Under the pieces are notes generated by a model. The model was given only the letters and a program-made list of their open reading frames with translations, had not been told where the DNA came from and searched no databases. The position numbers were made by a program, and so were the translations under genes. Below are positions 1 through 6,671 of a stretch of DNA of 16,737 nt, one piece after another (within the stretch, counting starts at the first letter, position 1; every line of letters begins with the position of its first letter). Source of the DNA: Stenotrophomonas_A sp035539015 (GTDB lineage: Bacteria; Pseudomonadota; Gammaproteobacteria; Xanthomonadales; Xanthomonadaceae); NCBI GenBank assembly GCA_035539015.1, contig DATLJF010000089.1, forward strand, positions 1 to 16,737, in the 5' to 3' direction.

Positions 1-1548
1 TCGTTCATCAACGCCGACGGCATTGCCCAGTGCGGCACCGCCGGCAAGGGCGCGATCCCGCTGGAATCCTGCCGTCCGTGGAACCCGCTACTGCCCTACG
101 GCGTGGCTGGTCAGGGCTCGCTGTCCGACCCGGCGGTGCAGAACTTCCTGTTCCCGTACTACACCGATACCGGCCGCACCAAGACCACCGCCTTCTCGGC
201 CAACTTGTCGGGCTCGGTCTTCACCTTGCCGGCAGGTGACCTGGGCCTGGCCGTGGGCGTCGAGCACCGCGAAGAGGAAGGCCGCTTCGTGCCGGACGCC
301 TTCGCGCAGTCCGGCCAGAGCACGGGCCTGGGCGCTACCACGACCGAAGGCAAGTACGAACTGGACGAGGTCTACCTCGAACTGAACGTGCCGATCCTGT
401 CGGACATGGCCTTCGCCAAGGAACTGACGCTGAATGTCGCGACCCGCTACTCGGATTACGACAACTTCGGCGACACCACCAACTCGAAGTTCGGCTTGGT
501 GTGGCGTCCGATCGACGGCCTGCTGGTCCGCGGCACCTACGCCGAGGGCTTCCGCGCTCCGTCGATCCAGGATCTGTACGGTGGCGTGGGCAGCAGCTTC
601 GAGTCGTTCACCGATCCCTGCGGCATTGGTGCCTCGGGCAACGTCAACGGCAATGCTGCTTGTACTGGCGCCGGTGTGCCGGTCGGTTATGTACAGCTGG
701 GCCAGGGCCTGACGCCCTGCACCTCGTATCCGTGCCAGACGCCGGACCAGTTCATCAGCGGTTCGAACCCGAACCTGCTGCCGGAAAGCTCCAAGAGCAA
801 GACCTTCGGTATCGTCTGGAGCCCGCAATGGGTCCAGGGCCTGGACCTGTCGCTGGACTGGTACAGCTACAAGATCACCGACGCGATCATTTCCGATAGC
901 GTGGACCGCATCCTGCGCGACTGCTATGTGCTGGGCAATTCCTCGCGTTGCGCCGGAATCGTGCGCGCCGGCGACGGCCACATCACCGACATGTTCTTCG
1001 GCCTGGCCAATCTCGGCGAGCTGGAGACCGAAGGTTATGACTTCGGCTTGAAGTATCGCCTGCCGGACATGGGCGTCGGTCAGATCTCGATCGACTGGCA
1101 GACCAGCTACGTCAGCAAGTACGACGAAGCTGCGCAGAACTCCGATGGCGACGACATCACTGTCGGCCGTGTCGGCGAGCCGGGCTTCTTCCGCGTTCGT
1201 TCCAACCTGGGCGTGGACTGGAGCATCGGCGACTTCAACGTCAACTGGACTGCCCGCTACTACTCGGGCATGAAGGAATCGTGCGTGCCGAACCGTGGCA
1301 CCTGTACCGATCCGGACCACTACGCCAACGGCGAAGCCGATCCGATCCGTTGGGTGGGTTCCAACACCTTCCACGACGTACAAGTCAGCTGGAAGGCTCC
1401 GTGGAATGCAACCGTCGCCCTAGGCGCCAACAACGTATTCGACCACCAGGGTGCGATCATGTTCTCGAGCCCGAATAGCGATTTCGCGTACTACGGTGGC
1501 TTCGATTACAGCCGTTTCATCTACGCCAAGTACACCCAGCGCTTCTGA
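1..1548 (+). CDS. TonB-dependent receptor, C-terminal part (5' end outside window)
   Basis: Outer-membrane beta-barrel that imports a ligand using TonB energy. The open frame runs from base 1 without a start, so the signal peptide, plug domain and first strands lie upstream; about 515 residues are visible. Seen: alternating aromatic/polar beta-strand pattern, the receptor motif GTYAEGFRAPSIQDLYGG near base 535, a NPNLLPESSKS block near base 765, Cys-containing extracellular-loop stretches (CRPWNP, DPCG, PCTSYPC) and a terminal YTQRF. A C-terminal Phe is the usual outer-membrane insertion signal. Large Oar-like or carbohydrate-type receptors with such Cys-rich loops are abundant in Xanthomonadaceae. 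The substrate cannot be read from the sequence. TGA is followed directly by TAG, then by a strong terminator, so this is the last gene of its transcript. Confidence 0.9.
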   Translation, partial: SFINADGIAQCGTAGKGAIPLESCRPWNPLLPYGVAGQGSLSDPAVQNFLFPYYTDTGRTKTTAFSANLSGSVFTLPAGDLGLAVGVEHREEEGRFVPDAFAQSGQSTGLGATTTEGKYELDEVYLELNVPILSDMAFAKELTLNVATRYSDYDNFGDTTNSKFGLVWRPIDGLLVRGTYAEGFRAPSIQDLYGGVGSSFESFTDPCGIGASGNVNGNAACTGAGVPVGYVQLGQGLTPCTSYPCQTPDQFISGSNPNLLPESSKSKTFGIVWSPQWVQGLDLSLDWYSYKITDAIISDSVDRILRDCYVLGNSSRCAGIVRAGDGHITDMFFGLANLGELETEGYDFGLKYRLPDMGVGQISIDWQTSYVSKYDEAAQNSDGDDITVGRVGEPGFFRVRSNLGVDWSIGDFNVNWTARYYSGMKESCVPNRGTCTDPDHYANGEADPIRWVGSNTFHDVQVSWKAPWNATVALGANNVFDHQGAIMFSSPNSDFAYYGGFDYSRFIYAKYTQRF

Positions 1549-1573
1549 TAGTTATCGACAGGACGTCGATGGG

Positions 1574-1603
1574 AGCGGCCCCCGAAAGGGGGCCGCTTTT
1601 TTT
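1574..1603 (+). terminator. Intrinsic terminator of the TonB-dependent receptor gene
   Basis: A perfect 10-bp GC-rich stem (AGCGGCCCCC / GGGGGCCGCT) with a GAAA tetraloop is followed by a run of seven T. It lies 26 bp after the receptor stop codon. Confidence 0.93.
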
Positions 1604-1626
1604 GTGCGTGCTGTTGGCTGCCCACG

Positions 1627-1650
1627 AAAAAGGCGCCTTGCGGCGCCTTT
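1627..1650 (-). terminator. Intrinsic terminator of the TetR gene
   Basis: A 9-bp stem (AAAGGCGCC / GGCGCCTTT) with a 4-nt loop. On the minus strand it ends in five T, 20 bp past the TetR stop. It can also act on the plus strand as a second stop for the receptor transcript. Confidence 0.85.
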
Positions 1651-1669
1651 CGATCGATGATGACCCACC

Positions 1670-2281
1670 TCAGCCCGGAATCAACGTCTGGATCACATGC
1701 TCCACATAGGCCTCGAAGTCTTCCCGTGCCGGCTTGGGCTGCTGCAATTGCAGCGACAACTGCAGGAAGCCGACATAGGCTGCATAAGCCAACCGCGCCC
1801 GATGCTGCGCATCGGTGCGGCTCAGCCCGGCCTGGCGGAACGAGGCCACCAGGTATTCCATGCGCCGCTGCGAGACCCGGTCGATCACCGGGCGCACTGA
1901 CGGATGATCCAGCGCCTTGAGCAGTTCGCTGTAGATCACGTGCGGTTTGACTTCGTGCGCGACCAGTTGGAACAGCGCGCGCAAGCGGGCGCTTGGGTCC
2001 TCCATGTCCTCCAGGCTGCCGAACACCTGCTCCTGTTCGAACAACTCCCAGCGCTCCAGTGCGGCCTGCAGCAGCGCATCGCGCGAGGGGAAATGCCAGT
2101 AGAAGCTGCCCTTGGTGACGCCGAGACGACGCGCCAACGGCTCCACCGCCACTGCGCCCACACCCTGTTCTGCGATCAGGTCCAGGGCGGCCTGGGCCCA
2201 GTCTTCTGCGCTGAGGCGATTGTTGCGGCCGCTCGGCGCGCGGGCCGGGGCGTCGTTCTGCGATGCGTTGTCTTCAGTCAT
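1670..2281 (-). CDS. TetR/AcrR family transcriptional regulator
   Basis: A 203-residue one-component repressor of typical TetR length. Residues about 25-71 form the DNA-binding domain, with the recognition helix in LGVTKGSFYWHFPSRDALL; the rest is the helical ligand-binding and dimer domain. I chose the ATG at 2281 (MTEDNASQ); the frame is open further upstream but that stretch crosses the operator region. No Shine-Dalgarno is visible, and a TTAAAT element sits 6 bp before the ATG, so the mRNA may be leaderless. It diverges from the hydrolase-fadE-DUF4442 genes, and two matching 18-bp inverted repeats lie in the shared gap, so it is inferred to repress them, perhaps in response to an acyl-CoA. 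A further CCATAC half-site (2294-2299) next to its own start suggests autoregulation. It is not clearly FadR or PsrA by sequence. Confidence 0.93.
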   Translation of the reverse strand: MTEDNASQNDAPARAPSGRNNRLSAEDWAQAALDLIAEQGVGAVAVEPLARRLGVTKGSFYWHFPSRDALLQAALERWELFEQEQVFGSLEDMEDPSARLRALFQLVAHEVKPHVIYSELLKALDHPSVRPVIDRVSQRRMEYLVASFRQAGLSRTDAQHRARLAYAAYVGFLQLSLQLQQPKPAREDFEAYVEHVIQTLIPG

Positions 2282-2370
2282 CCGCAGATTTAACCATACG
2301 CCGCAGTCGGTTGCAGTACGCGGACCCTTCACGCCCTGCCCAAAGCCATGTCCCACTTGGTTTTCAACAA

Positions 2371-2388
2371 CCATACTAGCCAGTATTG
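2371..2388. promoter_or_regulatory. Putative TetR operator, copy 1
   Basis: CCATACTAGCCAGTATTG is an imperfect inverted repeat whose arms CCATAC/GTATTG differ from symmetry at one base. Aligned base for base with copy 2 it shares CCATACTA, GTAT and the last G. It overlaps the first three bases of the TTGACA -35 element. That the divergent TetR protein binds it is inference. Confidence 0.6.
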
Positions 2389-2413
2389 ACAGTTCGGCCT
2401 GGCAATCCATACT
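2386..2413 (+). promoter_or_regulatory. Sigma70-type promoter of the hydrolase-fadE operon
   Basis: A perfect -35 TTGACA (2386-2391), a 16-bp spacer and a -10 CATACT (2408-2413, 4 of 6 consensus). The start point would fall at about 2420, essentially on the ATG at 2421. Both promoter boxes are overlapped by the two inverted repeats, the layout expected for repression by promoter occlusion. Confidence 0.6.
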
Positions 2414-2424
2414 ATTAGGTATGG
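2407..2424. promoter_or_regulatory. Putative TetR operator, copy 2
   Basis: CCATACTATTAGGTATGG has perfect 6-bp arms (CCATAC/GTATGG) separated by 6 bp. It starts 36 bp after copy 1, covers the -10 element, and contains the hydrolase start codon. Confidence 0.65.
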
Positions 2425-3356
2425 TTAGTCCCCTCCCCTTCCCTGTTACGCCGCCGGAAGCCGTGCTGGCCGGTGCCGGGCAGACGCGCCTGGCCGCCTC
2501 GCGACGCGGCAGTGGACGCAAAGGCAGCGTCGTCCTGGCGCATGGTTTCGGCCAGACCCGCACCGCCTGGGACGACACTGCCCGGGCCCTGGCAGACGCC
2601 GGCTATGCCACGCTCGCCTACGATGCCCGCGGCCACGGCCAGTCCAGCCGCAACCCGAACGATGTGCCCTACGACGGCATCCAGTTCACCGACGATTTGA
2701 TCGTGCTGGCCGGCGAGATGTCGCCGCCGCCGGTGCTGGTCGCTGCCTCGATGGGCGGGCTGTTCGGATTGCTGGCAGAGTCGCGTTGGCCGGGGCTGTT
2801 CCGCGCCATGGTGCTGGTCGACATCACCCCGCGCTGGGAGACCGCCGGGGTCGAGCGCATCCTGCGTTTCATGAGCGCGCACCCCGACGGTTTCGATTCG
2901 CTGCCCAGTGCCGCCGATGCCATTTCGGCCTATTTGCCGCATCGCCCGCGCAAGTCTGGCGACGGCCTGCGCAAGCTGCTGCATGAAGGCGCGGACGGGC
3001 GCTGGTATTGGCATTGGGATCCGCGCTTGATCGAGGAACTGGCCGGCGGCGATGCCAGCGAGCAGCAGCGCGTGCTGCTCCACGCCGCCGCGCAGATCCG
3101 TTGCCCGGTGCTGCTGGTCAGCGGCGGCCGCAGCGACCTGGTCACGCCGCAAACCGTCGCCGAATTCCTCAGCCTGGTCCCGCACGCCGAACACGTGCGC
3201 CTGCCGGAGGCCACGCACATGGTCGCCGGCGATGAAAACAGCGCATTTACTGCCGCTGTGTTGCACTATCTGGACGCGTTGCCTGCGGCTCAGGCCGTTT
3301 CCGCGTCTACCGACATCAAGCACGCTACCGAGTACGTCACTGGAGCAGCACCATGA
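2421..3356 (+). CDS. Alpha/beta fold hydrolase
   Basis: A 311-residue cytoplasmic serine hydrolase of the alpha/beta fold. Seen: oxyanion-hole segment LAHGFGQT (39-46), AYDARGHGQSS (66-76), nucleophile elbow AASMGG with Ser110, and probable acid Asp239 (GGRSDLV) and His266 (EATHMVAG) completing the triad. No signal peptide or membrane segment. The ATG at 2421 lies inside operator copy 2 and has no ribosome-binding site, so leaderless translation is likely; no better in-frame start exists downstream before the fold begins. Its stop overlaps the fadE start (ATGA), so the two are translationally coupled. With fadE and a hotdog protein beside it, an acyl-ester or acyl-CoA hydrolase role is plausible, but the substrate is unknown. 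Confidence 0.92.
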   Translation: MVSPLPFPVTPPEAVLAGAGQTRLAASRRGSGRKGSVVLAHGFGQTRTAWDDTARALADAGYATLAYDARGHGQSSRNPNDVPYDGIQFTDDLIVLAGEMSPPPVLVAASMGGLFGLLAESRWPGLFRAMVLVDITPRWETAGVERILRFMSAHPDGFDSLPSAADAISAYLPHRPRKSGDGLRKLLHEGADGRWYWHWDPRLIEELAGGDASEQQRVLLHAAAQIRCPVLLVSGGRSDLVTPQTVAEFLSLVPHAEHVRLPEATHMVAGDENSAFTAAVLHYLDALPAAQAVSASTDIKHATEYVTGAAP

Positions 3357-5833
3357 GCATCGTCGCGCCCTTCCTTCTTGTCTTGCTGGCGGCCGGCTTC
3401 GCCGCGTACCACCGCCTGCGCCTGGCTGCCTGGGTGGCGATCAGCGCCACGCTGCTGGTCGCCGGCTGGCTGCTTGGCGCCAATGCCACTGCCACGGTGG
3501 TCGCCGCGGTGCTGGTGGCGCTGGTCGCCGTGCCGGTGCTGTTGCCGTTCATCCGCAAGCCGCTGCTGACCGCGCCGCTGATGAAGTTCTTCCGCAAGGT
3601 ACTGCCACCGCTGTCGCAGACCGAGCGCATCGCGCTGGAAACCGGCTCGGTGGGCTTCGAGGGTGAGCTGTTCACCGGCGACCCGGATTGGCAGAAGCTG
3701 CTCGACTACCCCAAGCCGCAGCTGAGCGCCGAAGAACAAGCCTTCCTCGACGGGCCGGTCGAAGAACTGTGCACGATGATCAACGACTGGGAGATCACCC
3801 ACGTCCACGCCGACCTGCCGCCGGAGCTGTGGGACTTCGTCAAGCGCAACAAGTTCTTCGGCATGATCATCCCCAAGCAGTTTGGCGGCCTGGGTTTCAG
3901 TGCGCTGGCGCACCACAAGGTGATCCAGAAGATCGCCTCGGTATCGAGCGTGGTCAGCTCCACCGTCGGCGTGCCCAATTCGCTCGGCCCGGGTGAACTG
4001 CTCAACCACTACGGCACCCAGGAGCAGAAGGACTATTACCTTCCGCGCCTGGCGGTCGGCCTGGAAGTGCCGTGTTTCGGCCTCACTGGCCCGTTCGCCG
4101 GCTCCGACGCCACCTCCATCCCGGACTACGGCATCGTCTGCAAGGGCGAGTGGAACGGCGCCAACGTGCTCGGCGTCAAGCTCACCTTCGACAAGCGCTA
4201 CATCACCCTGGCGCCGGTGGCCACGATCATTGGCCTGGCGTTCCGCATGTACGACCCGGAAGGGCTGATTGGCGACACCAAGGACATCGGCATCACCCTG
4301 GCCCTGCTGCCGCGTGATACCGCTGGCGTGGAGATCGGCCGTCGCCACTTCCCGCTCAACTCGCCGTTCCAGAACGGCCCGATCCACGGCCGCGAGGTAT
4401 TCATCCCGCTGAGCCAGTTGATCGGTGGCGTGGACATGGTCGGCAAGGGCTGGAACATGCTCAACGAGTGCCTGGCCGTGGGCCGCTCGATCACCCTGCC
4501 CTCCACCGCCAGCGGCGGCGCCAAGTTCGGCGCGGTCGTCACCGGCGCCTATGCGCGCATCCGCAAGCAGTTCGGGCTGTCGGTTGGCCGCTTCGAAGGC
4601 GTCGAGGAAGCGCTGGCGCGGATTGGCGGCAAGGCCTATGCGATCAGTGCGCTGGCGCAGGCCACCGCCGCCGCCGTGGACCGCGGCGACGTGCCGTCGG
4701 TGCCGTCGGCAATCGCCAAGTACCACTGCACCACGATGGGCCGCGAAGTCATCAGCGACGTGATGGACGTGGTCGGCGGCAAGGGGATCATCCTCGGGCC
4801 GCGCAATTTCGCCGGCCGCTCGTGGCAGGCCGCGCCGATCGGCATCACCGTCGAAGGCGCCAACATCATGACCCGCAGCCTGCTGATCTTCGGCCAGGGC
4901 GCGATCCTGTGCCACCCGTGGGTGATGAAGGAAATGAAGGCCGCGCAGGACCCGGACACCGCGCGCGGCATGGAGGAGTTCGACCAGAGCCTGTTCGGCC
5001 ACATCCGCTTCGGCATCTCCAACGCCGTGCGTTCGTTCTGGTTCGGCCTGACCGGCGCGCGCTTCGGCAGTGCCCCGGGCGATGACTACACCCGCCGCTT
5101 CTTCCGCAAGCTGGACCGCTATTCCGCCAACCTGGCGCTGATGGCCGACGTATCGATGCTGATGCTCGGCGGCAAGCTGAAGTTCAAGGAATCGCTGTCC
5201 GGCCGCCTGGGCGACGTGCTGAGCCACATCTACATGACCAGCGCCATGCTCAAGCGCTACCACGATGAAGGCGCACCGCAGGCCGACCAGCCGCTGCTGG
5301 CCTGGGCCTTCCACGACAGCGTGCACAAGATCGAGACCGCGTTGTCGGCGGCGCTGCGCAACTTCCCGATCCGTCCGGTCGGCTGGCTGATGTGGGCGCT
5401 GATCTTTCCGCTTGGGCGCCGCGCCGAGGCTCCCGGCGACCGCCTGTCGCGCCGCGTCGCTGCGCTGCTGATGACCCCCAACGAAGCTCGCGACGGCCTG
5501 GCCAGGGGCGTGTTCCTGACCCCGTGCGAGAACAACCCGGGTGGCCGCATTGCCAGCTACCTGGCCAAGGCAGTGATGGCCGAGCCGGTCGAGCGCAAGT
5601 TCCTCAAGGCGCTGAAGACCAAGGGCATCGAGGCACTGGAATTCAGCGCCCAGCTCGACGAGGCCGTGGCCGAGGGCGTGATCAGCGCCGAGGAGCGCAA
5701 GCTGCTCGAAGAGCTGCGCGAGATCACCCTGGACACGATCACCGTGGACGACTTCGACACCCACGAACTGCGCGCGGCCAGCTACCAGGACCAGGCGCCG
5801 GCCAAGAGCGGCCAGTCGCGCGAAGCAGCCTGA
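3353..5833 (+). CDS. fadE: Acyl-CoA dehydrogenase, FadE type
   Basis: An 826-residue FAD enzyme for the first oxidation step of fatty-acid beta-oxidation, acyl-CoA to trans-2-enoyl-CoA, with electrons passed to ETF. Length and layout match E. coli FadE (about 814 aa). The N-terminus has about three hydrophobic segments (residues about 4-20, 24-44, 46-67) that anchor it in the inner membrane. Acyl-CoA dehydrogenase N-terminal and middle domains follow (IPKQFGGLGFSALAHHK, CFGLTGPFAGSDATS), then the C-terminal helical domain with VEGANIMTRSLLIFGQGA, where Glu501 is the likely catalytic base, and the FadE-specific C-terminal extension (DUF1974). GGAG lies 7 nt before the ATG, which overlaps the hydrolase TGA. 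Co-regulation by the divergent TetR protein is inferred from the operators upstream of the hydrolase. Confidence 0.96.
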   Translation: MSIVAPFLLVLLAAGFAAYHRLRLAAWVAISATLLVAGWLLGANATATVVAAVLVALVAVPVLLPFIRKPLLTAPLMKFFRKVLPPLSQTERIALETGSVGFEGELFTGDPDWQKLLDYPKPQLSAEEQAFLDGPVEELCTMINDWEITHVHADLPPELWDFVKRNKFFGMIIPKQFGGLGFSALAHHKVIQKIASVSSVVSSTVGVPNSLGPGELLNHYGTQEQKDYYLPRLAVGLEVPCFGLTGPFAGSDATSIPDYGIVCKGEWNGANVLGVKLTFDKRYITLAPVATIIGLAFRMYDPEGLIGDTKDIGITLALLPRDTAGVEIGRRHFPLNSPFQNGPIHGREVFIPLSQLIGGVDMVGKGWNMLNECLAVGRSITLPSTASGGAKFGAVVTGAYARIRKQFGLSVGRFEGVEEALARIGGKAYAISALAQATAAAVDRGDVPSVPSAIAKYHCTTMGREVISDVMDVVGGKGIILGPRNFAGRSWQAAPIGITVEGANIMTRSLLIFGQGAILCHPWVMKEMKAAQDPDTARGMEEFDQSLFGHIRFGISNAVRSFWFGLTGARFGSAPGDDYTRRFFRKLDRYSANLALMADVSMLMLGGKLKFKESLSGRLGDVLSHIYMTSAMLKRYHDEGAPQADQPLLAWAFHDSVHKIETALSAALRNFPIRPVGWLMWALIFPLGRRAEAPGDRLSRRVAALLMTPNEARDGLARGVFLTPCENNPGGRIASYLAKAVMAEPVERKFLKALKTKGIEALEFSAQLDEAVAEGVISAEERKLLEELREITLDTITVDDFDTHELRAASYQDQAPAKSGQSREAA

Positions 5834-5854
5834 GTCCTCGCCAGGCAACCCCAG

Positions 5855-5878
5855 GACGGCGGGCCCAGGCCCGCCGTC
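5855..5878 (+). terminator. Intercistronic hairpin after fadE (weak terminator or mRNA stabiliser)
   Basis: A perfect 11-bp stem (GACGGCGGGCC / GGCCCGCCGTC) with a minimal loop, 21 bp after fadE and 20 bp before the next gene. It is followed only by TTCGT, so it probably reduces rather than ends transcription and may set the fadE to DUF4442 expression ratio. Confidence 0.5.
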
Positions 5879-5898
5879 TTCGTATCCGGAGATGGAAG

Positions 5899-6366
5899 AT
5901 GACCTCACTGCTGCGGCTGTACCAACGCATCACCCGCTGGCCCTGCGGCCACTGGTTGTTCTCGCGCGCGGTCTGCTTCAAGGCGCCGTATTTCGGCACG
6001 ATCGCCCCGCGCATCACCCGGCTCGAACCGGGCATTTGCGAGGCGCGCATCGCCGACCGCCGCCGCGTCCACAATCACATCGGCACCGTGCATGCGATCG
6101 CCCTGTGCAACCTGGCCGAGCTCGCCGGCGGAGTAATGGTCGATGCCAGCCTGCCGCCGTCGATGCGCTGGATCCCCAAGGGCATGACGGTCGAGTACCA
6201 GCGCAAGGCAACCGGCACGATGCACGCCACCACCACGCCAGCCGTGCCGCTACGCGAGGCGACCGAAGGCTATGAGCTACCCGTCGATGTCGCCGTGCGC
6301 AACGATGCCGGCGAGCAGGTGTTTCATGCGCGCATCGCGATGTGGGTGTCGCCGCGCAAGGGATGA
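5899..6366 (+). CDS. DUF4442 / hotdog-fold thioesterase-like protein
   Basis: A 155-residue soluble protein resembling DUF4442 proteins of the hotdog (PaaI-like thioesterase) superfamily. Seen: the central helix region RRVHNHIGTVHAIALCNLAELAGGVMVDAS, where a conserved N-H-x-G-T-x-H-A pattern precedes the long helix, and a C-terminal strand DAGEQVFHARIAMWVSP typical of a hotdog sheet. GGAG lies 7 nt before the ATG at 5899. It lies 65 bp after fadE on the same strand, so acyl-CoA hydrolysis or acyl binding is a reasonable guess, but DUF4442 proteins have no established substrate. An out-of-frame ATG at 5892 was not used because the reading frame from 5899 has the conserved domain. Confidence 0.85.
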   Translation: MTSLLRLYQRITRWPCGHWLFSRAVCFKAPYFGTIAPRITRLEPGICEARIADRRRVHNHIGTVHAIALCNLAELAGGVMVDASLPPSMRWIPKGMTVEYQRKATGTMHATTTPAVPLREATEGYELPVDVAVRNDAGEQVFHARIAMWVSPRKG

Positions 6367-6459
6367 GGCGCCGCATCTTTTGATTTTCCGCATAGTTTGC
6401 CCAGGCGATCCTGGTTCTACTTGGCAACGTGTCATTTGGCACGGATCTGGAGTAGCGGG

Positions 6460-6621
6460 ATGCGCGAACTTACGGAAGATGAAATCAAACAGGTATCTGG
6501 CGGCGGCGTCAGCGAAACCTGGGCTGGCATCAGGCAGGTTATCCGCGAGCTTCCTGACGCCTATCGGGACGCTATCCATTCGACCACCGACATGATGTGC
6601 ACTGGGACCGGCAACTGTTGA
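6460..6621 (+). CDS. Double-glycine leader peptide, bacteriocin/RiPP precursor-like
   Basis: A 53-residue peptide not recognised as any named bacteriocin. The first 15 residues, MRELTEDEIKQVSGG, match the classic GG leader: E/L-rich helix, hydrophobics at conserved spacing (L4, I9, V12) and Gly-Gly at 14-15, the cut site of C39-peptidase ABC exporters. The 38-residue remainder has an amphipathic segment (AGIRQVIRELPDAYRDAI) and a Cys47-x5-Cys53 tail ending at the C-terminus. GGAG is 7 nt before the ATG. A CPBP-family protease gene follows 50 bp downstream. No C39 exporter, lanthionine synthase or other modifying enzyme is in the window, so export would need a machine encoded elsewhere. Alternatives are a signalling peptide or an unmodified class II-type bacteriocin. 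Confidence 0.8.
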   Translation: MRELTEDEIKQVSGGGVSETWAGIRQVIRELPDAYRDAIHSTTDMMCTGTGNC

Positions 6622-6634
6622 TCGCATACGCCCG

Positions 6635-6661
6635 GCATCGCCCCGCGAAGTCGGGCGATGC
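6635..6661 (+). other. Intercistronic hairpin between peptide and protease genes
   Basis: Perfect 9-bp arms GCATCGCCC / GGGCGATGC with a 9-nt loop, in the 50-bp gap after the peptide gene. No T-run follows, so it is unlikely to terminate transcription. Such hairpins often give a high peptide to low protease ratio from one mRNA; that role is inferred. Confidence 0.55.
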
Positions 6662-6671
6662 TCCCGGTTCG

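Noticed and set aside
3290..5908. 872-codon open frame on the minus strand over fadE
   Set aside because: It is antisense to a full-length, strongly recognisable fadE; the His/Gln/Arg/Ala-rich translation is typical of a high-GC antisense shadow.
6597..6671. GTG start for the CPBP protease overlapping the peptide gene
   Set aside because: No ribosome-binding site, a hydrophilic 25-residue extension, and an intercistronic hairpin lies inside it; kept as an alternative in the gene entry.
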